NCBI RefSeq assembly: GCF_032854445.1
Contig: NC_088299.1
Span: forward strand, 16,237,608-16,301,607
Direction: 5' to 3'
Length of the DNA stretch: 64,000 bases
Origin: Liolophura sinensis
Taxonomy: Eukaryota; Mollusca; Polyplacophora; Chitonida; Chitonidae
Shown: positions 1-11,900 of the stretch, piece after piece
Layout: each line of letters begins with the position of its first letter
How positions within the stretch are numbered: the first letter of the stretch is position 1
The notes under the pieces: model-generated
The model's input: only the letters and a program-made list of their open reading frames with translations
What the model was told of the DNA's origin: nothing
Databases searched by the model: none
Translations under genes and position numbers: made by a program

Positions 1-624
1 CGAATATTTCTGAAGGAAAATATGCATAAAATAGGGGTTATTAAGAAATATAAAATATGCCTCAAAATGAGAATTTTTCTCTCAATTTTTGGCATATCTT
101 TTTTCATTTTCCTTAAAACCATACTCTTTACTTCATAATAATATCCTTTAATGCACATGTACTGTTAGACTTTTGCATTCACGTGCGAACGCACAGGCGT
201 AATCCATTAGCCCATTGGTTCTTGAAAGAAACTATTTTATACTAAACTTATCGTGTGACGTCACTGATATTCACTGAATAGGTCAATGTAGAATCCGATG
301 TATTAAATGCGTTTCAGTCGGTTGGAAACTTGCAGGGAAAATAAATCGAACTGTTTTTCCGAATAGTGTTTAACGGTCTTTCATCTGGTACATACATTAT
401 GTTAGCAATTTCTTTGTCTTTGTCGTTGATGTTAACATTATTTGTGCAATGACAAAATCACGATCGTTGGACACAATCAGGTTTCATCACAATGGGAGTA
501 ACCACATGATTGAATTGATCCAAGGGGAGTAATCACATGATTGAATTGATCAAGTCGGAGGACAGATAAATAAGTTATCGTCTCTTTTTACCTGGTTATA
601 ATTTGAAATTTGTTTCCATTGCAG
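1..624 (+). other. Intron of the first SLC10 gene (3' part)
   Basis: Non-coding sequence ending in a pyrimidine-rich tract and AG at 623-624, directly before the SLC10 last exon. A short direct repeat (cacatgattgaattgatc) occurs twice near 505-555. I see no other exon here, so the previous exon is before base 1. Confidence 0.7.
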
Positions 625-1310
625 CCTTCATCCCCCTATGGCTTTTCACGATAGGGACCCGGGTGTTGTACAAGGACCAGGGGGTCCGGATTCCATTTGA
701 AAATATATTCACGTCTCTGATTGGTCTAATCTTTCCAGTTCTCATTGGACTTTTGATTCGCTGGAAGCGGCCTCATTGGGTAAAGACCATCTTGAGAGCG
801 GTTACGCCGCTAATGATTTTGACTCTCATCGTCATTCTCTCCGTTGGAATCTACGCCAACCTATACATTTTTAAACTATTACGACCAGAAGTTCTTCTTG
901 CCGGGGCCATTTTACCCAACTGTGGATTCATTCTTGGCGGTGTGGCCGCCCTTGTTTTCAGACAGCCGTGGAAACGTGTCAAAACCATTGCCATAGAAAC
1001 TGGTCTTCAGAATACGGGAATCCCCATAGTTCTTCTTCAGGTGTCTCTTCCAAAACCGGATTCGGACTTCGCCATTGTGGCGCCTATCGCCTCTGCAATT
1101 TTCACTCCAATCCTGTTATGGATTTGGTTTTTAGTTCGATTTATTCGGAAAAAATGCTTCCACAAACCAAATAAGCCGCCCAAGTTGTCTACGGATGACG
1201 TGGACATGTGCGATCATGAGGTGGAGGGAGAGGCTACGCTGTCCCAAACGCCGACACATTCACCAGAACGATCTTACGGTGCACATTGCCCGGACAAATC
1301 AGATCCTTAA
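625..1310 (+). CDS. SLC10-family sodium/bile-acid cotransporter-like protein, last exon only
   Basis: This is the C-terminal part (about 228 residues) of a multi-pass plasma-membrane carrier of the SLC10 family, which moves bile acids, steroid sulfates or related organic anions with sodium. The exon opens after an acceptor AG at 623-624 in phase 1, completing a split Ala codon before FIPLW. It encodes several hydrophobic helices and the family motif IETGLQNTGIP. The Glu and the Gln four residues later correspond to sodium-ligand residues of ASBT/NTCP. After the last helix comes a charged cytosolic tail and a stop at 1308-1310. The last exon of the gene at 28895-35103 begins at the same protein position and phase (AFAMLPLW against AAFIPLW), so the two are tandem paralogues. 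Earlier exons are outside the window. The family is secure; the substrate cannot be read from sequence. Confidence 0.88.
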
Positions 1311-1974
1311 TGCCCAGACTGTCTGTCTGTAAAGCCGGGATGTAGACACAGCAGGATCAGACAGAATTCCAACCCTTACAACCCTTCCAGGGTGCCCAGA
1401 CGCAAATTTGTACTTATGGATGGAGTCTCGAGCTTACGTTTTACAGCTATATTTATCCGGGAAACCAAGATATATCATTAGTATCATCAATGAACGAAAG
1501 AACATAGCTGTTCTTCAAATTCGAAGTTACAGAAAACACATTAATTACATTCATAAATTTATTTGCGTATATCATTCGTTTTTTTTCCATCCAGGAATGG
1601 CGGTAAGTCAGCCAGCATAGATTATATGTGTAAATATTTTCGGTGATGTGCTTAGTTTAAAATACGATTTTTAAAATTTAAAATACGATTTAGTGCTCAT
1701 GTCCGGATTCTGAGAATTAAGATTTTGACAACTTTATCAATGTTATCTTTCATGACAAATATGTCAAAATTTTAACTTCTACTACCGTAAACTAAGCGGT
1801 GTGATGATATTTTAAATTATGACTGAAGTCAAAAATGGCTTTGTCGAATCTGTCCTAGGTTTCTACTACAGCAAATTTAGGCTAAACCTCAATGGGAGCG
1901 CTGTCAACGTATGTGCTTGTATTTATTTATTTGAATGTGTTTTACGCTGTACCCACGTAAATGATTGCAGTCAC
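1311..1974. other. 3' flank of first SLC10 gene
   Basis: Non-coding, AT-rich. It presumably contains the 3' UTR of the gene ending at 1310. I see no recognisable element and no convincing polyadenylation signal close to the stop. Confidence 0.4.
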
Positions 1975-1983
1975 TCCACGACC

Positions 1984-2107
1984 TTCTGCAAGTTGTCGGC
2001 AGACCTCCCCCAATACGGCCGAATAGGAAGCCAGTACGGGCTGTACTTGAACTCACAGCGACCGCATTGATTGATGAGGGGCTTCTGAGACATTGTGCTG
2101 CGCTCCC
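1984..2107 (-). mobile_element. SINE family A, head part
   Basis: This matches the tRNA-like head and body of the SINE copy at 23518-23785, in reverse orientation: 'acttgaactcacagcgacc' carries the complement of the B box. The tail side is missing. Old and truncated. Confidence 0.7.
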
Positions 2108-2515
2108 AGGCTTAACACTCGGCCAGGGAGATTCCCTATGTTTTTATGTTCCGTATGTATAAACGAATAGATCTGAACGATGAGATATTAATTAATTTTT
2201 AACACATTTTTAGGTGATGGCCTTCCCGGGAGCCGTATTGGCCTTGTCACAGCCCGTATGTTGCCACTCTGTTTCACTGAAGCATATTTATCAAACGAGG
2301 TAGCTAGATCTATGATACATCTCGAGTTAGCTAGGCTGCGTCTCTACGTACCCCACTCTGTAATTACACGTAAATGTTCTCGCCACGACATGCCTGAAAT
2401 ATTGCCAATGTGGCGTTAAGCCATAGTCATTCATTCGTGTTAAAGGTGCGAGGCAATGATGACACAAAAGGCGTTACATGGCCTTCTAAAGTATGATAAG
2501 CGGAAATGTGTTTGT

Positions 2516-2543
2516 ATATTATATATATATATATATAATTTCG

Positions 2544-2601
<58 letters not shown>

Positions 2602-2620
2602 ATATATATATACGAAATTG
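2516..2620. repeat. (AT)n microsatellite inside a perfect palindrome
   Basis: About 100 bp of alternating AT, bounded by the inverted words aatttcgtatat (about 2537) and atatacgaaatt (about 2609). It can fold into a long hairpin. The stretch 2621-4029 holds no gene or repeat that I recognise. Confidence 0.8.
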
Positions 2621-4029
2621 TGATTTTTTATAGAGAGATTTAGTTTTAGTTACTATTTTGATATTAAAGGATACGACAAGATAAGATACTATCACAGCCT
2701 TGCTGTTCCAACACTACGCTTTAAGTTACGTCAACTATTACATCCGGTCATAAAGTTTTCTATTTGATTATTTTTATAGCCAATTTATAGAATAGTGAGC
2801 GAGTTTTCACGCAGTTTTACGTAAAGGTGATACCGTCCGTGGTTCAGATCCAAACACCATTACAAAACTTGGTAAAAAGGTGTTCAGCATTTAACATTCA
2901 CGAAAGAGCTGGGTTTATTTTGAGACTTTATGCCCCGGTATAGTTTTGATATTAGCGTGTATTTATGCACTTGAATTGAGAAAAAATTAAAACAGTAATA
3001 AATAAGTCGTTTAGCTTGTTAATGCTGTTAGAATACTTCATTAAATTTCTACACAATTCTCGACCACTGTTGTTTCATGTCATTTCTTTGTTTTGGTTTT
3101 CTGTTGGGTTATTTATTTGACTGACGCTCAAACATGCGTGCTTATGTACTAGGTCTTCTGTTCTCTTGTGATTGATTAGTGATTCGGCGTCAAATCATGC
3201 AATGCCTTAATTATTGATAAATAAATAAAAAAATATCGATGTTCAAAAATGCTCAGTGGTATATAATTTGTATTTTGGATGGTTGATTAACTGTGTTGAA
3301 GATTGTATGGTGTTCAACCATGAAAGTAGAGGAAACCGGTGTGACCTCACTAAGAATAGTAGACGGTCCTATACCGTCTCCTGTCACCAAGGAATGCTCG
3401 AGTTAAGTCCCTTTGACCACTTATGGTGGTCGATAGCCGAACGAAATAATCTGGTTGATCTCTCCATTACGCCCTTTATCATTTACCGGCTTAATAACCA
3501 ACCAAGAAATCAAAATAGTGGTTATCACATGGCGTGTTTAAACGTACACACGGACCGTAGGGTTTTGACAGACCGTAAGGCTGCGCGCCCTTGACTTTCG
3601 TTAGTTTTACAGCATGACTTTTCACACTTCAGCTGAAGTCATGTTAACTACCAGTCTTCTGAGCGGTTATTAGTGTTGGATGCTTTTTAAAAACACCAAC
3701 CTTTGGGATGTGACTAACGTACTTGAATTCAGACATGTGACTTACAAATGCTCAAATAAAAATGTCTGCTGAATATGGTGGAAGAGAAAGAGAACACAAA
3801 CACAAGACCCACTGGAAATACCACTATCTTAGCATCTTCCATCCATCAGACGACAGTAGTCGATAGGCTGTTGTAGAGAGCTTATACACCCACTCAAGAA
3901 AGTAACAGTGCACAAACATAAATATGTTGTTCTTCCATCTTCGAATACATTGCTTTACAAGATTTGCAGACAAATGAGCAGACAAAAAATGGCTATTCAC
4001 ATCGATAACGTATGTTCAAGGTCACTGAT

Positions 4030-4330
4030 GTATGATAGACCAAAATTAAGGTCGGCAAGTCCAGTAACGGGTGTGTCGTTTCAGTGCACCTCCGTCCGCT
4101 TGAGACGAGCAATAAATCCTTGCGGAATCTCCGCACAGATTCTGGTTAGATCTCTAGCCACTGCACCAACGTTTTGGAACTAGCGTCGCTGCCCTCTCAA
4201 GCGTCGGCCCCTAACGCCCCAAACATGCTTAATATAGGTGCGATGTCAGGTGAATTTGAAGACCAATGGTCAACATGAATGTTGTTTGCATCCATAAATA
4301 CTATTGCCTTCACACTGACATTATGACAGG
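4030..4330 (-). mobile_element. Tc1/mariner transposase C-terminal remnant
   Basis: On the minus strand, different frames give NSPDIAPI (as in the SPDLxPIEHVW motif before the third catalytic residue of Tc1/mariner transposases), then VGAVARDLTRICAEIPQGFI, then GGALKRHTRYW (as in the GGHTRYW end of the family). The frame is broken more than once, so this is a dead copy. A related fragment lies in opposite orientation at 7330-7450. The family is supported by motif order, not by a full-length match. Confidence 0.65.
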
Positions 4331-4587
4331 CAGATTTGATAAAGAATTTAGAAACCTTCGGGGTAAGACCATTACCAACAGTTCCGGTTCCGGTCTCCTA
4401 TCAAACTGTGTCCGCGGTAGAACCCGATGCTTATGATAAAATCAAAGTTTACCTAGCTGCACATAGCGTGTGTTTAGTAACAACTGTCCAATAGAACTTA
4501 TTATCTGCATGAAGAAGGGAGTAACTTGTATTAATTGCATGGAATTATTTAAAATACTGACAACGGCCTGCATGATCGTTCATACGG

Positions 4588-5134
4588 CACCGGTCATATT
4601 TCACCCCATGGTACCAGTCATATTTTACCTCACGGCATCAGTCATATTTCACCCCACGGCATCAGTCATATTTTACTCCATGGCATCAGTCATATTTCAC
4701 CCCACGGCACCAGTCTTATTTCACCCCATAGCACCAGACCTATTTCACCCAACGGCATGTCATATTTCACCTCACGGCATCAGTCATATTTACCCCACGG
4801 CACCAGTCATATTTCACTCCACGGCATCAGTCACATTTCACCCCACGGCATGTCATATTTCACCCCACGGCACTAGTCACCCCACGTCACCAGTCTTATT
4901 TCACCCCACGGCATGTCATATTTCACCTCACGGCGTCAGTCATATTTACCCCACGGCATCAGTCATATTTACCCCACGGCGCCAGTCATATTTCACTCCA
5001 CGGCATCAGTCACATTTCACCCCACGGCATGTCATATTTCACCTCACGGCATCAGTCATATTTACCCCACGGCATCAGTCATATTTCACCCCACGGCACC
5101 AGTCATATTTCACCCCACGGCACCAGTCATATTT
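4588..5134. repeat. 24-bp minisatellite
   Basis: About 22 imperfect copies of a 24-bp unit containing catatttcaccccacggcac. Because 24 is divisible by three, it gives a long open frame (4470-5222) made only of repeat. Some units lack several bases. I do not regard it as coding. Confidence 0.92.
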
Positions 5135-6510
5135 CTGGCGAGGAAACTTTCACTTACCTTTACAATTTAAATGCATCCTAATGCTCGGTCCACTCTTAAT
5201 CCCCAAGTCATCTTGTTGTTAACACATGAAAATCACCTTGACAAACTCTCCTCTACCAGTAATTCTGCCATTAATGCTTTTAAATAGTACGTGATGCAAG
5301 GCGGTTCGAACATTTCTTCCCAGTGGACTTTTCGTAGAGAATGGGTTTTGTTTTTCCTTTTAAACATTGCTCTGGTCATGTAAACTTCATTGTCAACAGC
5401 CTTTCAGGGTCAGGCGACAGCAGACCGTGACAGATGGGGTCCTGGTTAATTCTTTTACTGAAGAGAAAGTGTCGCTTTAGATATCGATTGTGGGTCCAGA
5501 CACCGATAAATTTACACCTTTGCAAATTTAATCGAAATCGATTTTCTTGCAGGTCTAACACATATGACAACCTAGGTCCTAAGTCGGGCCCTGTGCTCGA
5601 CTTCCCAGTGACAAAGCATGCGCGAAAACCCAGCGTGCGTTTGCTGAAGTACCGGTATTAATCTAAAAAATGTTGTACGTAATGGTTTTCATTGTGATGA
5701 GTTCGCTGTACCAGCGTGTTGAGTGAGTAGCGGCTTGATATTTCGTTTCGAAGATGAGTATTAATCTTCTAGACGAGACACCAGGCTTTTTTTTTTAATA
5801 ATGGAAAGATGAACAATAACTTGTAGGTAGAAAGGAGATGAGCCTGTAGAGTGAAACTATTTACTTTCGCAAATACAAGTTAATGCCCCTTTTGAAACTC
5901 TTCAATATGAGTTTAACACTAAAGGATGTCGTTAAGTAGACAACCTCGTCTAATGGCAGTTCACCGTGAACGACGCTCGTGCGCGGTGAAGCAACAACAA
6001 CAACAACAAAAAATGATTTAGTGTCTTAAACTTGGTACAAAGGATGTTTTATGCCAAAATCATGCCACAGTCAGTGAGTGCTAATGTTGTTTTAACTGGA
6101 AAGATGCCGTAGGTGGTTTGTTACAGCAAGAAGATGTCCAAAAGTAATGGAAACGCTACTCGAATTTGTCACTTCAAAATATTAACAATGGCGGATGTTT
6201 CGCCAAACTTAAGGTCGCTAGAAAAAATGTTGTTTGCAACCTAGTCAAATAATGTCTGATCACCTAGCTTGGAGAGAAACTCCTTCAACATGTCAATGTA
6301 TTATACGTGAAATATGGTGTTCTAATTAAGTCATCAAGTATTAAAATTCTTACGTTGGAAAGGACAGGGGTCCACGGAAACTGTGTCCTTCAAAAGTTAT
6401 ATTAAGGCGCCAAAAACAACTTGCTCTCATGAGCCCACAAAATATTCTGTCTCTATATGTTAAAAAAATATTTCAAAATATTCCACAAAAATTCTAATTT
6501 AATTTAAGGT
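5135..6510. other. Unannotated non-coding stretch
   Basis: AT-rich sequence with a short CAA run near 5994-6008. I see no exon with credible splice sites and no known repeat. Confidence 0.4.
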
Positions 6511-6919
6511 GTTAGATTAGATGAGTAGGAAGGATAACAAAGTCTTGCAGTTCAGTCTCTGGTATTATGTAATTATAAAAGTGTATTCATGGTGATGATT
6601 GTGTTAATTTTTCTGTTATTTTGAATACGCGTATGTAATTTGTAGTGACAACGTATATTTTTGCTCAGAAATAAACCCTACAAAACTAAAACCATGATTG
6701 TCCTCCTTGCATTTTGGAACGTTGTGACGTCAGTGTGGCCCTAGATTATTCTCCGAACACTCAGTGACGTCACAAAAACTGCAACATGAATGACAGGTAT
6801 GACGTCACGACATTTAAAAGAAGTAACAAAAAGCAAGAAGAATGGCTGAAACCACCTAAGAGGATCCGGCGCTCACGCTGGAGATACGGGTTGAATTACC
6901 GTAATAGTCGGATTCTACA
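6511..6919 (+). repeat. Left arm of a 400-bp inverted repeat
   Basis: This pairs as reverse complement with 8831-9230. By eye the arms are over 90% identical. The arm contains three perfect TGACGTCA palindromes at 6725-6732, 6765-6772 and 6800-6807, all kept in the other arm. A short open frame at 6786-6980 is not convincing. See the arm at 8831. Confidence 0.88.
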
Positions 6920-7092
6920 TAAAAATTTACATTCTACGGGTAAAACCTGTGTCTACGTTATGGACAAGGCAGAAAATTAACCCCTAACCTCCCATGCAAT
7001 TATATGAAATAATATACTGTCTCTAGCAAAATCGCCACAAGACTAAGATTGTACGTCACCCAAAGTGACGCCATTAGCCACATAGAACACTA

Positions 7093-7231
7093 GGGTCCAG
7101 TTTCACAAAGCGGTGTACGACTTTTTTTATCGTACATTTGTCCTATGATATTTTGCACGTCACTATTACCGTACCATTGTCCTATATGTGCGATTATCGT
7201 ACATGTACGACATCTTTGTGAAAGTGAGCCC
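7093..7231. mobile_element. MITE-like hairpin element
   Basis: A 139-bp element with inverted ends: gggtccagtttcacaaag at left and the complement of gggctcactttcacaaag at right. The interior repeats GTAC-containing words (gtacgac, cgtaca). It has no coding capacity. Probably a non-autonomous DNA transposon; the parent family is unknown. Confidence 0.7.
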
Positions 7232-7329
7232 AGATCCTTCATCCGTTGTCGTCCCTTTTTTTCACGCTCCCTGGATCACATTTCATCAGCATAAAGCTCG
7301 TCCCCATACTGCTCGTGAGGCAAACAACT

Positions 7330-7450
7330 TTCATGTAGACCCTTGACCTACAAATTCACCTGACATAGCACCTACATTGAGCACGTTTGGGACGGTATGG
7401 GACTACACTTGAGACGGCATCGACGCCAGTTCCAAAACGTTAGTGCGAAA
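7330..7450 (+). mobile_element. Tc1/mariner transposase remnant
   Basis: The plus strand reads IEHVWDGMGLHLRRHRRQFQ, the block after the SPDLNP motif of Tc1-type transposases (compare IEHVWDxLGRRLR). The DNA matches the complement of 4160-4290. Short and broken. Confidence 0.65.
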
Positions 7451-7759
7451 ACCTTTTGTTAAACCTTTTGTCAACGAAAACACAAGCTCTTATGAAAGTA
7501 AGTATATTTTTACTTGACAAGGGTAAACTGATGACAGATAACAGAACTCTACACAGGAACAACGCTACTTATACTTATGGCTAACCCCGCGCAACCCACG
7601 TTTTGTAAATGTATGCGCGTTCCGTTTAGAAATAATGTTCCAAAATCGGCTGCGTTGATGTAATCATTCATTTCAGTGTGTATGCGTTAATTATCTAGTC
7701 AGTATGGGATGTAGCTATATAAAGTAAGGCGCTCTTAAAGAATCGCAGGTTTGCATGTT

Positions 7760-8190
7760 CTGTGGTTGTGTAAGAATGATAACTGACCTGTGGTTGTCAG
7801 GATGATAACTGATCCGTGGTTGTGTAAGGATGATAACTGACCTGTGGTTGTAAGAATGATAACTGACCTGTGGTTGTAAGGGTGATAACTGACCTGTGGT
7901 TGTCAGGATGATAACTGACCTGTGGTTGTAAGGATGATAGCTAACCTGTGGTTGTAAGGGTGATAACTTACCTGTGGTTGTAAGTATGATAACTGACCTG
8001 TGGTTGTAAGGATGATAACTTACCCGTGGGTGTAAGGATGATAACTTACCCGTGGCTGTAAGGATGATAACTGACCTGTGGTTGTAAGGATGATAACTGA
8101 CCTGTGGTTGTAAGGATGATAACTGACCTGTGGCTGTAAGGATGATAACTGATCTGTGGTTGTGAGGATGATAACTGACTTGTGGTTGTG
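7760..8190. repeat. 26-bp minisatellite
   Basis: About 16 copies of a 26-bp unit containing aactgacctgtggttgtaag. It lies between the arms of the 6511/8831 inverted repeat. The stretch 8191-8830 that follows has no feature I can name. Confidence 0.92.
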
Positions 8191-8830
8191 TCTAACTACG
8201 TGTGAATGGACTTTATGGCTATTAAAAGCAAAATTTAGAAAACGTGAAAAAAACAACATTTAAGGATAATAGTTACGTTAACTTTTTCGGACAATCGATA
8301 TACATGTATTTAGTTTCTTAACTTTAAAAGAATATCGCAAAGACTTTGAGGCACACCTCTAAAGCCATTTTAACCCATTAAAAGGAGACTGTGAAACTAA
8401 TGTGTAACCCAATACATTTTAGGACAGACCATATAAACTAAATAAAGAGTGCCAAAACATTACGTTTGATATTCCTTTAATGGGGAATCAGCATATTTTT
8501 CATCCCCTTAGATGTTGCTAGTGTGAACCTGGAACGCGAGCCATTGTTATGTCAAGAATGGATTGCAGCGGAACATCTACACCCTTACTATGTATCAGTT
8601 TCTGTTGTAACGTCGTACCGTCTTTAATGTCATGTCATCATGATGAGCCTAGAAAGAAACATTTGATGTCAATAAAATGACGATAGGGTCATGATGAGGG
8701 CGTTTGACAGGCCCCCATTAAAATACTGTATACAGGGACAGCTTAATGATATTGGAGCCTCAAGTTAACCACCACGATTCTGTGAAGCCGTCAGTCAAGA
8801 ATGAGTAGCTCATAGGTGGCCTGTTCATAT

Positions 8831-9230
8831 GTAGCATCCCACTGTTACGGTAACTCAACCCGTATCTCCCGCGTCAGCGCCGGATCCTCTTAGGTGGTTT
8901 CAGCCATTCTTGCTTTTTGTTATTTCTTTTAAATGTCGTGACGTCATACCTGTCATTCATGTTGCAGTTTTTGTGACGTCACTGAGTGTTCGGGGAATAA
9001 TCTAGGGCCACATTGACGTCACAACGTTCCGAAATGCAAGGAGGACAATCATGGTTTTAGTTTTGTAGTGTTTATTTCTGACCAAAAAAATACGTTGTCA
9101 CTACAAATTACATACGCGTCTTCAAAATAACAAAAAAATTAACACAATCATCACCATGAAAACACTTTTATAATTACATAATACCAGAGACTGAACTGCA
9201 AGACTTTGTTATCCTTTCTACTCATCTAAC
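8831..9230 (-). repeat. Right arm of the 400-bp inverted repeat
   Basis: Reverse complement of 6511-6919, with TGACGTCA at 8939-8946, 8974-8981 and 9014-9021. Outer ends are gttagat...gag at left and ctcatctaac at right. I find no matching target duplication outside the arms. It could be a foldback-type DNA element of about 2.7 kb that later took in other repeats, or two head-to-head copies of one repeat. Confidence 0.88.
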
Positions 9231-10014
9231 TTGTTTTCTAAATCAGCTAGAAATAAAGGTGGAACCATCTAAGAATGTACAAGCTATAAATTCTGTTTTT
9301 TTTTTTTGTTCAAACATTTAATTGAAGAATTTTTACTTGAGCGGAAAGACGAAAGATTATTTACGAACACGGCGTTTTATTATTTTCCTTGTGGGATATT
9401 AAATCTATAACTCACTCTAAAACATCGGCGTAAAACACCAATCAAAGTTACTCTAGGAACATTCACACACTTTCTCTGACGTCAGTTTTATATTTCTGTA
9501 ATAAATAATATTAAATATTTATTACACACCAAACTTTATCTCACTACACCCTTTTTGTTTCGAGGTTTAAAATCGGCTTATCACGTGATATAATCGACCA
9601 ATAATGACCTACGGTTTCCGACAAAAAGCAGAAAATAGCCAAAATAACAACGTTATAACAACTGTTCTGGTTTTATTCCCGACGTTGTAGTCTTTATATT
9701 ATATTCCAGTTTTCATTTTGTTTGTAAACCTATTAAATATCACAAAACAAGTTCGTTCTTTCCACACGTTAAAGTACAAATTTCTATCAAATGTCAGTAT
9801 GTGATAATCACAAGTAGTAGGCCAAAACTGAGGCCAGTTCTGGTTGATAGCGATGTACCTGTATACAATATTATGCATTAGGCTAATGATAATACAAAGC
9901 CAACGACTCTCCCAGTGGCATTACTCAGCAAAGTTCGGAAGTGAGAAAGTCTCCTAGCAACCTGTGGATGGTCAAACCATCGAGGAGTAATCCTCACCAG
10001 GATCGATTTTTCTC
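9231..10014. other. Unannotated non-coding stretch
   Basis: AT-rich with no gene signal. A few lines near 9960 (caacctgtggatggtc) resemble a SINE body word but do not extend into one. Confidence 0.35.
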
Positions 10015-10470
10015 ATTCACTAAACGGTATATTGATGATCTGCTGACTTCAATATGTCAACAATACATATATAGCAAAGTCTGTGAAAGATATTTACCCA
10101 ACTCTGCTGGATTTTAAGGAAACGACAGACTCTCTATATAAAACATCTTATCTGGAAGTGTATTTGTACAAAAACCAAAGCGGTTTCCTCTCCCGCAGAC
10201 TTTACGACTAGAGGGATAATTTCAGTTTTGACATTATAAATTATCCTCACTTGGACAGCAATATACCGAAGGGTCCTGCATAGATCCTGCGTGTTGTGTG
10301 ACGACTTCAATTAACGTCACAGGTTTTCACTGCAAAAACTAGTGGGTCAAGGTTATTTCATCAAACACCTTCAATGGAAGTTTCTTAAGTTGTGCAATGA
10401 GTATAATTCTCTTGTAAGTAAATATGGACAGAGCGTCCGAAATCTCTGGCGCTCTGCTTCATGATTGTGT
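10015..10470 (+). mobile_element. Reverse-transcriptase retroelement fossil (LINE or Penelope-like)
   Basis: The translated plus strand shows RYIDDLL, a reverse-transcriptase active-site box. It is followed in order by blocks resembling LYDxRDxFxF, a P-x-LDSNIP motif and a conserved C-terminal segment with KLVGQGYF. The reading frame is broken several times, so it is an old dead copy with only the end of the polymerase region left. I cannot decide between a non-LTR and a Penelope-type parent from this piece. 10471-10790 after it is featureless. Confidence 0.65.
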
Positions 10471-10790
10471 CTAATTCCGCTTAAACCGGGGCTATGGGTT
10501 GCATATTCATCGTGATAACTTAGATCGCCATGTGGTAATCAAAGCGCAACTGAGATACATATTTTGTTCTTTACGACGGGTATTCCAGCATAGTACACAA
10601 TTTGAATACTGAATACTGAACTGTTTTGGAGCCCGACGTAAAACACCAATCACATAATTAAATCAGCAATGATATATTACACTAAATGCAGGAGCAAGAT
10701 GCTGAAAATCACTCATATTATCATCAAGCATCAAGCTGTGGAGAACAAGAGCGAATCCGACGAACTAATGAAGATCTATGAGGTGAACTA

Positions 10791-11214
10791 TAATGTACCA
10801 TTACAGCTGAATCTACCATTACAGTTTAATGATACCATTATAGTTTAATCTACCATTACAGTTTAATGATACCATTCTAGTTTAATCTACCATTACAGTT
10901 TAATGATACCATTATAGTTTAATATATCATTACAGTTGAATCTACCATTACAGTTTAATGATACCGTTATAGTTTAATGTACCATTACAGTTGAATCTAC
11001 CATTACAGTTTAATGAAACCATTATAGTTTAATGTACCATTCCAGTTGAATCTACCATTACAGTTTAATGATGCCGTTATAGTTTAATGTACCATTACAG
11101 TTGAATCTACCATTACAGTTTAATGATACCATTATAGTTTAATGTACCATTACAGTTGAATCTACCATTACAGTTTAATGATACCATTATAGTTTAATGT
11201 ACCATTACAGTTTA
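10791..11214. repeat. AT-rich minisatellite, 18-bp half units
   Basis: Alternating variants of taccattacagtttaatg arranged as higher-order units of about 54 bp. The array is split by the SINE at 11215-11317 and resumes as degenerate units at 11318-11382. Confidence 0.9.
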
Positions 11215-11317
11215 GTTTATTTATTTATTTATATGCTTGTTATTTTACGTCGTACTCAAGAATATTTTACTTATACTACGGAAGACCAGCATTATGGTGA
11301 GAGGAAACCGGGCAGAG
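11215..11317 (-). mobile_element. SINE family A, tail part, inside a minisatellite
   Basis: Matches the 3' half of the SINE in reverse (tttatttattta tail, then acgtcgtactcaagaatatt). The word acagttta flanks it on both sides (11207-11214, 11318-11325), as expected for a target duplication, although the host repeat itself carries that word. Confidence 0.75.
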
Positions 11318-11596
11318 ACAGTTTAATATACCAATGTTTCATTACAGCTTAATGTTTCATTAAAGTTTAATGTACCGTTGTAGATCTACCACATAGGTTT
11401 TAAATAATTTTAATTTTAACATAGATTTAACATAGATTTACATTAATATTTTTTAACTTATCTAACATATATCTTGACAATATCTCCATTACCTCAGTTT
11501 GTTAAGCACTACAAAAAAGTTATACAATTATAGGAATCGAAGTCATTATCCTCTTCTACACAACAGTGTCTAGATATGCATATTACCACTGGGAAC

Positions 11597-11900
11597 TGAT
11601 TTTGGTTCACGTAATCATATTTTTATTCTGAATTCCCTCTGGAAAACGCCTTAAAATAGCAAAATCTGCTTCGACCCTACTTCTGTCTTTTAATAAAACA
11701 AAGGTATGAAAATCGCATCACTCCGATTTTTTTACAAACAAGTTCTTCAGTAATTGTAATTCATATTCAAGTAAGTTTACTTCTTTTTGCTTGAATAAAT
11801 TATACCTCACTGCTTCACCGAAGGGGGAACGATTTCCTATCTAGTTGCAAGGGGTCCTTTTCTACACAAATCTTGAACAACGCCGTTTCTGGGGTCTCGG
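11597..11900 (-). repeat. Dispersed repeat, copy 1 of an inverted pair
   Basis: Reverse complement matches 14290-14640, for example ggaccccttgcaactagat with ggaccccttgcagctacat and the shared cggagtgatgcgatt. No coding signal. Family unknown. The stretch 11383-11596 before it is featureless. Confidence 0.75.

Noticed and set aside
4470-5222. Open frame of 250 codons
   Set aside because: Entirely explained by the 24-bp minisatellite; no domain, no splice context.
6511-9230. Autonomous DNA transposon with 400-bp terminal inverted repeats
   Set aside because: The interior has no transposase of matching type and no target duplication flanks the arms, so it is reported only as an inverted repeat.
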